Counted from the stretch's first letter, positions 1 to 9,144 are shown. The stretch is DNA of 64,000 bases from Fluoribacter gormanii (GCF_900156395.1 NZ_FTNL01000005.1:62001-126000); one strand, 5' to 3'. Numbers and translations are program-made. Notes: generated from the letters alone by a model not told the origin.

Positions 1-421
1 GCAACTCGCTCTCAGTTAAAAGTTCATATTGATCCATTGCACGAGTGACATGATTTGGATAGTGCTCAAGACATTTTTTAATCAACTTCAACAAGTCCTG
101 CTCATTTATAGGCTTGGTAATGAAATCAATTGCACCCGCTTTTATTGCTCTTACGGCCATGGGAATATCACCATAAGCGGTAATAATAATGACGTTGAGT
201 AGGCTATTTTGTCTTTTTAATTTTCCAAGGAGCTCTAGACCATCCATGTCAGGCATACGTACATCGGTAATCAAACATCCGGTATGTTTGGGATCATATT
301 GTTCTAAAAAACTTGTCGCATCCAAGTAAATTTTTACTTCAAAGCTCATTGAGTCAAAAAGCCATTTCAAAGCACGCAATACATTTTCATCATCGTCAAC
401 AATATATATTGTCTTATTCAC
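1..421 (-). CDS. FixJ-like response regulator, truncated by the window edge
   Basis: This is the N-terminal 140 residues of a cytoplasmic response regulator. The receiver domain has the acidic cluster VDDDE at residues 8-12, a phospho-acceptor aspartate at position 53 in ITDVRMPDMDG, and the conserved lysine in DFITKPINEQDLL. The last visible residues, LLTESEL, resemble the start of a LuxR/FixJ-type helix-turn-helix, so a DNA-binding output domain is expected beyond position 1. The start is a GTG at 419-421 that overlaps the end of the upstream sensor kinase gene by 8 bases, indicating translational coupling. The kinase is its obvious partner. The FixJ/TtrR/NarL-like placement comes from the domain order and is an inference. 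The regulated genes cannot be told from the window. Confidence 0.88.
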   Translation of the reverse strand, partial: MNKTIYIVDDDENVLRALKWLFDSMSFEVKIYLDATSFLEQYDPKHTGCLITDVRMPDMDGLELLGKLKRQNSLLNVIIITAYGDIPMAVRAIKAGAIDFITKPINEQDLLKLIKKCLEHYPNHVTRAMDQYELLTESEL

Positions 422-1604
422 TCTGTGACTCCAAAATATGATTAGGCAATCTAAAAGAACTTATAGTTCCCTTGCCAGCAGTATTTTGTTCTATTTTAAT
501 GCTCCCGCCATGAGCTTCTATAATTTTTTTACAAATGCTTAACCCAAGACCCAAGCCATACTCCTTGGTGCTATAACATGAAGTAAATAGATTATCGAGT
601 ACACCTTGTGACACACCAGGTCCATTATCAACAATAGTAACCACTACGTCCGTATCAAGATTTGCTATCTTAATCAGTAACGAAGGATTTTGGGTTTGGG
701 AATCAAACATAGCTTCAAAGGCATTATTAATAAGGTTTAAGAATACCTGTCGCATTTGATTGCGATCCAAATAGACTTCGGTCAAATTCGCATCAAATTC
801 ATATTGAACTGTTCCGGAAAAACTCGAATAAAATTTTGACAAGATGACAGACTGTTTTGCTAATGAAACCAAATTAACTCGCTCAAAGTGTAATTCTCCA
901 TGGGTAACAAAACGTTTCATTCGCTTAACAATAGTACTTATTAGTTCAACTTGTTCTAAGGCTTTTTGGAGTACGTCGATGAACTGATTTGAGCCTTTAT
1001 CCTCTTGCTGTAAACGCAAAATACTACCAAGAAGATAGGAGTTCAGTGCTAATAAGGGTTGCGAAATTTCATGAGATAATGAAGAAGCCGCTTCTCCCGA
1101 AAAATAACATCTTGATATACGATCAAGCGTTGTTTGTTGCTGCTTTATCAATTCCTGATTTTGTTTTTGTTCTGTAATAAAATGCCAGGTTCCAATCATT
1201 TTAACTGGGTTATTCTCTGCATCACGAATATAACGACCACGAGCTGATACCCATTCATAATGTCCTTTGGCTGATAGAATGCGAAAATCAGAGTAATGAT
1301 CCTCAAAATGGGTTAGAGAATTAATTAATGCATTGGCTATTTCTTCGCGATCCTCAGGATGAAGCCGTGTTATGAAATGATCAATATGGCCCACTTTGCT
1401 GTCTAAATTTAAAACAGATAACGATTCAGAATAACCAAAATCAATAATTTCATTTGTACTCAAATCCCACTGCCACACATTTAATTTGCCTACATCCAAT
1501 AATTCCATTAAGTACGTATGGGAAATTTCATAGGTGAGATTGTTTGAAAATAGATCCTCAGAATATTTCCTTTCTAGATCCAAAGACAACTTGGAATTCA
1601 TCAT
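414..1604 (-). CDS. PAS-domain sensor histidine kinase (FixL/DctB-like, soluble)
   Basis: This is a sensor kinase without membrane segments, about 396 residues from the chosen start. A PAS/PAC fold covers roughly residues 35-145 (LNVWQWDLSTNEI, then WVSARGRYIRDAENNPVKMIG). A HisKA domain follows with the phospho-accepting histidine in SLSHEISQPL, a FixL-type H-box. The C-terminal ATPase domain has the N box NLINNAFEAM, the G1 box VDNGPGV and the G2 region GLGLGLSICKKIIEAHGG. The ATG at 1602-1604 is preferred over a longer reading because AGGGG lies 7 bases upstream. An adjacent ATG at 1599-1601 is equally possible. It overlaps and probably phosphorylates the response regulator downstream. No heme- or flavin-binding residues could be assigned, so the signal is unknown. 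Confidence 0.88.
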   Translation of the reverse strand: MMNSKLSLDLERKYSEDLFSNNLTYEISHTYLMELLDVGKLNVWQWDLSTNEIIDFGYSESLSVLNLDSKVGHIDHFITRLHPEDREEIANALINSLTHFEDHYSDFRILSAKGHYEWVSARGRYIRDAENNPVKMIGTWHFITEQKQNQELIKQQQTTLDRISRCYFSGEAASSLSHEISQPLLALNSYLLGSILRLQQEDKGSNQFIDVLQKALEQVELISTIVKRMKRFVTHGELHFERVNLVSLAKQSVILSKFYSSFSGTVQYEFDANLTEVYLDRNQMRQVFLNLINNAFEAMFDSQTQNPSLLIKIANLDTDVVVTIVDNGPGVSQGVLDNLFTSCYSTKEYGLGLGLSICKKIIEAHGGSIKIEQNTAGKGTISSFRLPNHILESQSE

Positions 1605-1777
1605 GATGTATCCCCTATGAACTTGAGTGGAACCGGCTCTATTTTGTATCAAACAAGGAAACTATTTCTTCAATTTTGCAAATAATACCACAGTATTTTT
1701 ATCATATATGTGCAAAAATATGAATTATTATTTAACACAATGATTTTTATAGAAATTTTTAATTTAGCGCATACAAT

Positions 1778-1825
1778 AGTTTCTCAATGATGATTTAGGT
1801 TAACCCAAACCACCATTGAGAAACT
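1778..1825 (-). terminator. Long imperfect hairpin downstream of malic enzyme
   Basis: AGTTTCTCAATG (1778-1789) pairs perfectly with CATTGAGAAACT (1814-1825), and the pairing continues imperfectly inward to a TTAA loop, giving about 22 paired positions. It starts 3 bases after the malic enzyme stop codon. There is no strong U-tract, so it could be a weak terminator, an mRNA 3' stabiliser or a palindromic repeat. Confidence 0.5.
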
Positions 1826-1827
1826 AT

Positions 1828-3537
1828 TTAATCGGTAAGCTGATACGGTTTATAAACTGGCTCCCATATATTGTCAGCAAGCTCCTCCCCAAATTCTGAT
1901 TCATTCACCCCAGCAAGACCTTCCAATATCGCCTGCTTCCCTACTGCCTTTGCTATAGCAAGACTAATTGAGCGGAGGTTTGCCAGCGGAGGTAATAAAT
2001 TAGCCGACTTATTTTCCCGAGCTGGAGAGCATTCGGCAAGCGCAAGTGCGGCAGCCTTGATCATGCCATCGGAAACTCGTTTAGCCTTAGAGGAGATAAT
2101 GCCTAAAGCTAAACCGGGAAAAATGTATGAATTATTTGTTTGGTCAATATGAAATACTTTCCCATTGTACTTCACTGGCTCAAAAGGACTTCCTGTCCCA
2201 ATTAAAGCACGACCTTCCGTCCAATGAAGCAGATCTTGCGGAATTGCCTCGCTATGAGAGGTTGGATTGGAAAGAGGGAAAATAACAGGGCGATCCGTAT
2301 ACTTCGCCATAGTACGCACCACTTCTTCAGTAAATGCACCTTGTTGTGCTGAAACGCCAATGAGGGCGGTGGGTTTTACATTGCGAACCACATCGAGTAG
2401 TCCGATTTCCTCAGAATTTGTCACCTGCCATCCGGTTATTTCGGAGCGTTTGCGCGCAAAATCAGCCTGATCTTCGGTCAATCCCTTTCCTCCTTCAACA
2501 AGAAGTCCATATCTATCTACTGCATAGATGCGTTCAGCGGCTTCTTGCTCACTTAATCCAGCATCTCTAAGGGCGCCACGTATTAATTGAGCAATTCCAT
2601 GGCCCGTGCCACCAAAACCAACAAAAACGATTTTTTGCTCGTTTAGTGGAATTCCAGTGACATTAATAGCAGAAAGTAAGGTTCCTGTTGCCATCGCAGC
2701 AGTTCCCTGGATGTCATCATTAAACGTGCACAGTTGATCTCGGTAACGCGCCAATAAACGTGTTGCATTGATGCCAGCAAAATCTTCCCATTGTAAAAGA
2801 ACATGCGGCCAACGACGTTTCACCGCAGATACAAATGTATCCACAAACTCATCATACTCTGCGCCACGAACACGATTGTGGCGCCAACCAACATAAAGAG
2901 GGTCTGCCAATCGTTCTTCATTGTCCGTCCCTACGTCCAGCAAAATAGGCAAGCAATATTGTGGCGGAATCCCAGCCAAAGCCGTATAAAGAGCCATTTT
3001 ACCAATCGGTATTCCCATACCCCCTGCGCCTTGATCACCAAGACCGAGAATACGCTCACCATCACTCACAACAATACACTTAATTAAATCATAACGTGGA
3101 TGGGATAAAATTTGATCAATCAAATTCTTGTTTGGATAGCTAAGAAATAGACCTCGAGGTTTGCGAAATATTTCGCTGAACTTTTGACACCCCTCTCCTA
3201 CCACAGGAGTATAGACAATGGGCAACATTTCCTCGATATTATTAATAATCAACGAGTAAAAAAGCGTTTCATTATTATCTTGAAGACCACGTAAAAAACT
3301 GTATTTTTCTAATGAAGTGGGCAACTCAGCTAATCCATCGTAGCGACGTTTTTGCTGTTCTTGCAGAGTACTCACCTGGGGCGGTAATAAACCGTGAAGA
3401 GAAAAGTCATCTCGCTCCTTATCAGTAAAAGCAGTCCCCTTATTTAATCTGGAATTATTCAGCAAATTATAACCTGTCAATTTGGTTTTAATGATTCCTT
3501 CTTTGAGATATTGAGTTTCCTGATCTGATTTTTTCAT
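1828..3537 (-). CDS. maeA: NAD-dependent malic enzyme (malate oxidoreductase, decarboxylating)
   Basis: It oxidatively decarboxylates malate to pyruvate, linking the TCA cycle to pyruvate in the cytosol. At 569 residues it has the length of the large NAD-malic enzyme family (MaeA/SfcA). Family signatures are present in order: YTPVVGEGCQ (109-118), the catalytic-lysine loop region GLGDQGAGGMGI (165-176), metal-binding EDFA (251-254), FNDDIQGTA (272-280), and the Rossmann loop VGFGGTGHGIA (306-316), with SNPTSHSEA later. The start is supported by AAAGGA about 10 bases upstream. It appears to be a single-gene unit ending in a hairpin. NAD rather than NADP preference is inferred from the family, not from a residue test. 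Confidence 0.95.
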   Translation of the reverse strand: MKKSDQETQYLKEGIIKTKLTGYNLLNNSRLNKGTAFTDKERDDFSLHGLLPPQVSTLQEQQKRRYDGLAELPTSLEKYSFLRGLQDNNETLFYSLIINNIEEMLPIVYTPVVGEGCQKFSEIFRKPRGLFLSYPNKNLIDQILSHPRYDLIKCIVVSDGERILGLGDQGAGGMGIPIGKMALYTALAGIPPQYCLPILLDVGTDNEERLADPLYVGWRHNRVRGAEYDEFVDTFVSAVKRRWPHVLLQWEDFAGINATRLLARYRDQLCTFNDDIQGTAAMATGTLLSAINVTGIPLNEQKIVFVGFGGTGHGIAQLIRGALRDAGLSEQEAAERIYAVDRYGLLVEGGKGLTEDQADFARKRSEITGWQVTNSEEIGLLDVVRNVKPTALIGVSAQQGAFTEEVVRTMAKYTDRPVIFPLSNPTSHSEAIPQDLLHWTEGRALIGTGSPFEPVKYNGKVFHIDQTNNSYIFPGLALGIISSKAKRVSDGMIKAAALALAECSPARENKSANLLPPLANLRSISLAIAKAVGKQAILEGLAGVNESEFGEELADNIWEPVYKPYQLTD

Positions 3538-3586
3538 TTTTCAAGGTCCTTTTAATGAAGTATCTATAACTGGCTGCAAAATATGT

Positions 3587-4507
3587 TTATTCTGGCAAAG
3601 GTATCGATTCTTTATCATCGCCAGGTATTTTCCCAAATCGTCCTTCTTTCCAATCCAATTTTGCTTGTTCAATTCGTTCTTTAGAACTAGCTACAAAATT
3701 CCACCAAAGATATCGCCGTTGTTCAAGTGGCGCACCACCCAGAATAATCATATGAACATCAGAGATAGCTGTTATCTTGACTTCAACTCCTGTTTTAAGG
3801 ATAAGCATTTTTGTAGCTTTATATTGAGTATTGTTTATAGTTATCTCTCCACTTAGAAGATGAATTGCTCGCTCTTCTACTGTCGATGGGATGCTAAATT
3901 GAGTATGAGGCTTTAATTTACATTCAACAAAAAGTGCATCGTTTGGAGTGATAACCGATGATTTCAATCCCATCCATTCCCCAGTAACAATCCGCAAACT
4001 CAAATTTTTATCATCGTTATATGTAGGAATGGCACTTTTATCATAATGGGTAAATGAAGGATTGGTTTCTTCTTTGTGAACGGCTAATGCTAACCAGCAT
4101 TGAATTCCAAAAAGATGGTGTGGATAAAAACGAGCTTCGTGTGGTGTGCGCTCTGAATGAGCAATCCCTCGTCCAGCAGTCATTAGATTCACTTCACCAG
4201 GAACAATAATTTGATGGCTACCAAGTGTATCTCGATGCTCCAGTTTCCCAGAAAATAAATAAGTCATGGTTGATAGACCAATATGTGGGTGTGGGAGTAT
4301 ATCAATTCCCTTGCCCGATAGGAGTTCGCCTGGTCCTGCTTGATCCCAAAAAACAAAAGGACCTACAGTTTTTTTCTCCTTAGAGGGGATTATGCGGTCT
4401 ACTTGAAATCCGCCCAGATCAACCGCTCGAGGAAGCAACGCTACACTAATTTGCTGCGGACATCCTTGAGTTTCACATATCGGGTCCTTTGCATTAAAGT
4501 AACTCAT
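3587..4507 (-). CDS. Pirin family protein (bicupin)
   Basis: This 306-residue protein has the pirin layout of two cupin domains. The N-terminal cupin has the metal-site motif PHPHIGLSTMTYLFSG followed by LEHRDTLGSHQ and the signature GRGIAHSERTPHE, which supply the usual His/His/His/Glu metal ligands. The C-terminal cupin carries LLSGEITINNTQYKA and lacks clear ligands, as in other pirins. Known members are redox-sensing regulators or quercetin dioxygenases, and the sequence does not decide which. GGGAGA lies 9 bases before the ATG. It lies 49 bases downstream of the malic enzyme gene's start, on the same strand, but a functional link is not evident. Confidence 0.9.
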   Translation of the reverse strand: MSYFNAKDPICETQGCPQQISVALLPRAVDLGGFQVDRIIPSKEKKTVGPFVFWDQAGPGELLSGKGIDILPHPHIGLSTMTYLFSGKLEHRDTLGSHQIIVPGEVNLMTAGRGIAHSERTPHEARFYPHHLFGIQCWLALAVHKEETNPSFTHYDKSAIPTYNDDKNLSLRIVTGEWMGLKSSVITPNDALFVECKLKPHTQFSIPSTVEERAIHLLSGEITINNTQYKATKMLILKTGVEVKITAISDVHMIILGGAPLEQRRYLWWNFVASSKERIEQAKLDWKEGRFGKIPGDDKESIPLPE

Positions 4508-4729
4508 TCTTGGTATTCTCCCTGGATGACTCTAGACCTCAATATCGCGCGCGGACCTATTTGAAATAAGCATAGCTCAAATTAAGAATTAAGGAGAGAC
4601 CAAAAAGTCACACGCTTATAATGAACAAACCCATTTAGATAAAATTTAAACCATCATGCCCCTAAAATAATTCAACAGGTTTTTTACGGCTATACTTAAT
4701 AGTACTTTAAGTCAAGGAAAGGATAGCAT

Positions 4730-5149
4730 ATGAACACTCTTCGTTTGGACTTTCCAGAATTGATCAGTCGTTTTTTCAAGTTGATGATAATCTTGTTGCT
4801 TTTAGCTCTTTTGAGCCCAACATCGTTCGCAGATCAAGCTAAGGTAGTAAAAAATTCTGACGGTTCTTCGGTTGAAATAAAGGCTGACGGCACCAAGATT
4901 ATTACCAACACAGACCATTCTTCGGTGGTAGAGAAAAAAGATGGTACCAAAATTATTACCAATGCGGATGGGTCTATGGTACAAAAAAATCCTGATGGCA
5001 CTAAAATTATCACCAATGTGGATCATTCTTCCATAATCTATAAACCAGACGGAACCAAGATTATTACCAATACAGACGGTTCGTCAGTACAAGTTAATCC
5101 TAATGGCAAGGAAATTGTTAAGGATCCCAAGGACAAAGTGAGCCACTAA
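4730..5149 (+). CDS. Secreted protein with four 18-residue DGTKIITN repeats (TCP10_C-like)
   Basis: This is a 139-residue exported protein. A hydrophobic segment (residues 16-29, ending SPTSFA) looks like a signal peptide cleaved before DQAKVV. The body is an array of four 18-residue units at residues 53-124, each beginning DGTKIITN and continuing with D(H/G)S(S/M) and a variable tail such as VVEKK, VQKNP or IIYKP. A degenerate half unit, SDGSSVEIKA, precedes it. The DG-T-K-I pattern resembles the beta repeats of the TCP10/CENP-J C-terminal domain, an inferred resemblance. AAGGAAAGG lies 7 bases before the ATG. It stands alone between a divergent pirin gene and a convergent secreted-protein gene. 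Function is unknown. Confidence 0.82.
   Translation: MNTLRLDFPELISRFFKLMIILLLLALLSPTSFADQAKVVKNSDGSSVEIKADGTKIITNTDHSSVVEKKDGTKIITNADGSMVQKNPDGTKIITNVDHSSIIYKPDGTKIITNTDGSSVQVNPNGKEIVKDPKDKVSH
4886..5101 (+). repeat. Four 54-bp in-frame tandem repeats
   Basis: Four consecutive 54-bp units encode the DGTKIITN repeats of the secreted protein. DNA similarity is highest around GG(C/T/A)AC(C/T)AA(G/A)ATTAT(T/C)ACCAA. Such arrays can vary in copy number between strains. Confidence 0.85.
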
Positions 5150-5197
5150 TTCAGTAGAGCTCATCCTATCCTCCTAAAAAAACTGTTGCCCTTGCTC

Positions 5198-5998
5198 TTA
5201 ATCAGATTTTTTACAAGTTTGATTAAATTTTGCTGCAAACTCATCTAACATACTTTGTTTTAACTTGGTGTTACCTGCGGCAACATAAGAAATGAATAAT
5301 TGATTAAAGCAAGACTGGAGCGTCCCCTGATCGGGCATTTCTTTGGTATCTGCAATAGTTCCTAAATCAATGTAATCCAATTTCAGCTGAGCATTCGAGT
5401 CCACGCTATAATAGGCTTTAGCAACACAGCAAATGGCACATGCGGCCAAATCATCATATGCTTTAATACTAGGATCAGACTTTTTAGATAATCCAACCAG
5501 ATCATAGGCGGTAAGGTTTTGACTAAAGCTTAAGTGATTATTGACCTCTAATACGTCTTGCAAACCTCCATTACAACGATCGCCACCTGCCAACGTTTCA
5601 AGATCCAAAATATCTGCATTTTTTCTTTTTACTCGATGGATGGCAGTAAAATGCCCTGTGCCACCACCACTATTAATAGTGTAAAGCCAATATGTTTTCT
5701 CTCCAGCATTAAAAAATTTGTAATAGCTGTAACCTTGTGCTGAGTCTGAAAATTCGGGATCTTGCCAATCATAGCCTATATAACCGTTTGCAATGAGCTT
5801 GGAATTTTGTCCTTTCATAACATATTTTTGTTTTGCTAACCCGCATTGATTCAGGTCAATTACGTTTCCTTCCATATTAAAAAAACACAAAGCATCGAGG
5901 GGCTTGTTATGAAACATAAAATCAGCAGGAACTGCTGCCCAAATTTTTACAGTAAATAGATATGAAAAGTAAAAAAACCAAAATATTCTATGCAGCAT
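5198..5998 (-). CDS. Hypothetical secreted protein
   Basis: I do not recognise a family. From the ATG at 5996-5998 the product has about 266 residues and begins with a hydrophobic signal peptide (IFWFFYFSYLFTV, cleavage probably near IWAAVPADF). The longer reading uses TTG; the ATG is preferred because GAGGA sits about 10 bases upstream of it. The mature part has several cysteines, including CNGG and the cluster CAICC, plus aromatic-rich stretches such as YSYYKFFNAGEKTYW, suggesting a disulfide-stabilised periplasmic or secreted protein. It is convergent with the DGTKIITN-repeat gene. Confidence 0.72.
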   Translation of the reverse strand: MLHRIFWFFYFSYLFTVKIWAAVPADFMFHNKPLDALCFFNMEGNVIDLNQCGLAKQKYVMKGQNSKLIANGYIGYDWQDPEFSDSAQGYSYYKFFNAGEKTYWLYTINSGGGTGHFTAIHRVKRKNADILDLETLAGGDRCNGGLQDVLEVNNHLSFSQNLTAYDLVGLSKKSDPSIKAYDDLAACAICCVAKAYYSVDSNAQLKLDYIDLGTIADTKEMPDQGTLQSCFNQLFISYVAAGNTKLKQSMLDEFAAKFNQTCKKSD

Positions 5999-6069
5999 AT
6001 TAAAATCATTCCTCAATTACATGGGCCACTCATCCCCCAAAAGGCAATCATGTGGTACTTTTTTGAATT

Positions 6070-6669
6070 TTATTCTACAGAATAAACCATCCCTGTTTGC
6101 GCACCTTCGACACTTTTGCAAAATGCCAGCGCAACACGACTGGCTGGCACCGGTTCAAAACCAGGAAAAAAAGGTGCATATCGACTCATTGATTCCGAGA
6201 TGACCGTAGGGCTTACTGCATTAATACGAAGATGATGTGGCATTTCAATCGCAGCACTTTTAACAAAAGAATTGAGTGCACCATTGACCATAGAGCCAGA
6301 TGTGCCCATCAAAATTGGATCATGACTTAAAATACCGCTTGTTAAAGTAAATGAACCGCTCTTATTGATGTATTTAAGACCAACTAATACCAGTCTAATT
6401 TGTCCCATCAATTTACTATTCAGGCCGAGAGCATATTGTTCTTCAGTAAAATTCGTTAATCGTTCAAAGCACACTTCTCCGGTTACCGAAACAACTGCAT
6501 CGAACGAGCCTATTGATTGGTAGAGCGTCTCGATTGAATGGGTATCTCTAATGTCCACTTGAAAATCGCCATGTGTATGGCCTACGGTAACTACTATGTG
6601 ACGCTGTGCCAGTTCTTTACACACTGCTTCACCTATTATTCCAGTTCCACCGACTACAATAATTTTCAT
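6070..6669 (-). CDS. Short-chain dehydrogenase/reductase family protein
   Basis: This is a compact 199-residue SDR. The NAD(P) site is VVGGTGIIGEAVCKEL at residues 5-20, then VDIRDTHSIE gives the usual D(I/V) position, and the TSG strand follows. The catalytic Tyr-x3-Lys of classical SDRs is missing: the segment reads SGSMVNGALNSFVKSAA, with no tyrosine four residues before the lysine. The downstream LRINAVSPTVI matches the family. This is the subgroup of small SDRs with altered active sites, so ordinary dehydrogenase chemistry is not assured. It lies alone, 71 bases upstream of the start of the divergently read secreted-protein gene and 73 bases downstream of another small gene on the same strand. 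Confidence 0.85.
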   Translation of the reverse strand: MKIIVVGGTGIIGEAVCKELAQRHIVVTVGHTHGDFQVDIRDTHSIETLYQSIGSFDAVVSVTGEVCFERLTNFTEEQYALGLNSKLMGQIRLVLVGLKYINKSGSFTLTSGILSHDPILMGTSGSMVNGALNSFVKSAAIEMPHHLRINAVSPTVISESMSRYAPFFPGFEPVPASRVALAFCKSVEGAQTGMVYSVE

Positions 6670-6742
6670 TTGCTTTTCCTTTGCTTAAGATTGCGCCGTC
6701 AAAAAATTAAGATAATTAATAGCTAAATGGTGTAATTTTATT

Positions 6743-7105
6743 TCATTCTAACCCGTATAATTGTTCTAATATGGCATCAATATTTTTTTGGGCAATAGAA
6801 ATTTCTGTGGCTGAGTTACAATTCATTTTAGTGGTATCCGTTAACAATCTATAAGAACGATGCAAATCCGTCCTTGCGTTAAACCAATATTCTTTTAATA
6901 TGAACTGCCCGCTGCGATCTACTAATTTTGCAGATTCCTGGATTATGGATGAGCAAGAGTTTGTTTGATCAACGCTTAACGCTTCGATGTTTTGAGACAC
7001 TTCATGACATTGATTTGCAAGATAGGCTTTTGCTTCTTCAGGCATACTATAGGCTGAGCAAGATAATAAGAAAAAAGTAGTAAGGATAAGAATTTTTTTT
7101 AGCAT
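6743..7105 (-). CDS. Small secreted protein, unknown function
   Basis: The product has 120 residues from the ATG at 7103-7105, which has AAAGGA 8 bases upstream (a longer reading would need TTG). The N-terminus MLKKILILTTFFLLSCSAYS is a signal peptide. Because a Cys falls in LLSC, lipoprotein processing is possible, although cleavage after AYS looks as likely. The rest is predicted alpha-helical with four cysteines, probably two disulfides. I recognise no family. Confidence 0.7.
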   Translation of the reverse strand: MLKKILILTTFFLLSCSAYSMPEEAKAYLANQCHEVSQNIEALSVDQTNSCSSIIQESAKLVDRSGQFILKEYWFNARTDLHRSYRLLTDTTKMNCNSATEISIAQKNIDAILEQLYGLE

Positions 7106-7283
7106 GTGATCATCCTTTATCAATTTAAGTCCAAAATTTTCACACGAAATTCTTACATGAGATGTTCAACTTTTCAATCTTATTCATTTATTAATTCTCG
7201 CTACTTAGATAGAAAATACAAATCGACTAATAAAATCAACTAATGTACAATAATTCCCATGATTGCCTAGTTAGAGCTCACTT

Positions 7284-9122
7284 ATGTTCAGCAAAATTTA
7301 TGTAGCGGCATTACAAGCAAAATCCAAAGAAGATTTAAGGCTGAAATTAAAGAATCTACACCTCGAGTCAAAGGGATGTCACATTGATGAGAAAAGAGGA
7401 TTTAACCCCTTACTTACTCCGGCAGGTGAATTAGCATCTCAAGGATATACTCAACAAGTCGAATGGTTGCGTGAACTAGGAGCAAGCGTTGATCACATTG
7501 CCTATGGTTATGCGCTAGCTGGAAATCATGCTAAAGTCGAGGAATATCGTGACGATCATAGAGCAAGCGTGGATCTAATTGCTCAAGGTTATGCATCTGC
7601 CGGAGATATTTATTATCTGAAAGTTAAAGAGTATCGAGCAAAGCACGCGGCAAGTGTCCATGCAATTGCTAAAGGCTATGCTTTTTCAGGAAAACATCAA
7701 AGAGTAGAAGAATATCGCACTCAGTATAATGCAAGCGTTCATGAGATTGCAGAAGCTTATGCCATGGCAGGAGACCATGAAAGTGCCGAAATTTATCGAA
7801 CAAAACACCATGCAAACATTGAGCGCATTGCTAAAGGGTATGCGTTGTTTGGTAATACACCAAAGGTTGAAGAGTATCGCCAATTAAGCCAGCAGAAAAC
7901 ATGTATAGACGCAATTGCTCAAGGTTATGCCAGAGCCGGAAATCACCTTCATGTTGAACGATATCGTACGAAACATAATGCAAGTGTTGATGCAATTGCC
8001 CAAGGCTATGCGATAACCGGCAATCATCTAAAAGTAGAAGAATACCGAACAAAATATAATGCAAGCGTTGATGCAATTGCCGAAGGTTATGCATTAGCTA
8101 ATTATCATAATCAAGTTGAAGAGTACCGGACGCAACATAAAGCATCGCCCTTTGCAATTGCTAAAGGTTATGCGCATGCCGGTAATCATACCAAAGTTGA
8201 AGAATATCGTAGCGCCCATAAAGTAGGTGTGAGTGCAATTGCCAAGTATTATGTGCTAGCAGGAAATGATACGAAAGTTGAAGAGTATCGGCGGCATGGC
8301 GCAAACGCTTATGCGATTGCTCAAAGCTATGCCATAGTTGGGAATCATGAAAAAGTCGAAGACTATATCTTTTTACCTACTGTAGAAACTTCTAGCATAG
8401 TCAATTTCATTGCTAAAGGCTACGCTATAGCAGGTAATCATGAAAAAGTGCAGGAATTTCGGGAGCGATTTAAGGCAGACGCAACGGCGATTGCGCAAGG
8501 TTATGCTTTAGCTGGAAATCATGAGAAAGTTGAAGAATATCATACGCAAAAGAATACTGATGCGATCGCCCAAGGTTATATTTTTGCTGGAAATCATGAA
8601 AAGGTTGAAGAATACCACGTGAAACATGGGGCGAGCGTTGATAAGATTGCTACAGAGTATGCACTTTTCGGAAATCATGAAAAGGTTGAAGAATACCGCG
8701 TGAGACATGGGGCGAGCATAAAGAAGATTGCCGAGGTATATCATTCCCTTCAAAATCAGAAAAAAATCCGAGAATATGACATCCACGCACTCCTTTCTGG
8801 CTATCTCGAAGATAGAAAAAAAATAGTAGATTCTTCAGGGAAAACTAAAGAGTATTTTTATAATTTTTTTACACGTTTCCAGAAAAGCTTGAAACAAAAA
8901 TGCGACGCAGTTGATGCCCTAAGCAAAGCCTTAAATGGAGAAAAGATTGATTTAACCCGACATGTAGATACTTTAAGAAACGGTAATTTAGGCAAGGAGT
9001 TAAGAGCGTTTATTAAAGCGGGTAAAGCCGATGAGCTCGTTGATGAAAAAGTTCGTACTGTCAGGGATTTTTTGGATGCGCTGCAACGAAAGAACAATCC
9101 TCAATTGGTACAACAGGTTTAA
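7284..9122 (+). CDS. 27-residue tandem-repeat protein, effector candidate
   Basis: This 612-residue cytosolic-type protein has no signal peptide. Residues 71 to about 505 are 16 consecutive repeats of about 27 residues with consensus (A)IAxGYAxAGNHxKVEEYR followed by TxHxASVD. A degenerate unit precedes them (QGYTQQVEWLRELGASVD). The pattern predicts two short helices per unit, hence an alpha-solenoid for protein binding, comparable in design to TPR, Sel1 or ankyrin arrays but fitting none of them. The N-terminal 70 and C-terminal 107 residues are helical, charged and non-repetitive. Similar architecture is common among Dot/Icm effectors, so an effector role is inferred. Upstream there is no strong Shine-Dalgarno, so the start is less certain. 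Confidence 0.82.
   Translation: MFSKIYVAALQAKSKEDLRLKLKNLHLESKGCHIDEKRGFNPLLTPAGELASQGYTQQVEWLRELGASVDHIAYGYALAGNHAKVEEYRDDHRASVDLIAQGYASAGDIYYLKVKEYRAKHAASVHAIAKGYAFSGKHQRVEEYRTQYNASVHEIAEAYAMAGDHESAEIYRTKHHANIERIAKGYALFGNTPKVEEYRQLSQQKTCIDAIAQGYARAGNHLHVERYRTKHNASVDAIAQGYAITGNHLKVEEYRTKYNASVDAIAEGYALANYHNQVEEYRTQHKASPFAIAKGYAHAGNHTKVEEYRSAHKVGVSAIAKYYVLAGNDTKVEEYRRHGANAYAIAQSYAIVGNHEKVEDYIFLPTVETSSIVNFIAKGYAIAGNHEKVQEFRERFKADATAIAQGYALAGNHEKVEEYHTQKNTDAIAQGYIFAGNHEKVEEYHVKHGASVDKIATEYALFGNHEKVEEYRVRHGASIKKIAEVYHSLQNQKKIREYDIHALLSGYLEDRKKIVDSSGKTKEYFYNFFTRFQKSLKQKCDAVDALSKALNGEKIDLTRHVDTLRNGNLGKELRAFIKAGKADELVDEKVRTVRDFLDALQRKNNPQLVQQV
7494..8779 (+). repeat. Sixteen 81-bp in-frame repeats
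   Basis: The array encodes the IAxGYA/KVEEYR units. Most copies have diverged to protein-level similarity, but the copies at about 8590-8640 and 8671-8721 are nearly identical in DNA, indicating a recent unit duplication. Confidence 0.85.
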
Positions 9123-9144
9123 AATTTACTCATGAAAAAGCGAG

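Noticed and set aside
7494-8779. Regular 81-bp repeats that might be taken for a CRISPR-like or satellite array
   Set aside because: The period is in frame and encodes one continuous protein with residue-level conservation; there are no unique spacers and no cas genes.
8508-8786. Minus-strand frames opposite the 27-residue repeat gene
   Set aside because: They are antisense reflections of the repeat units, with repeated hydrophobic patterns caused by the coding strand.
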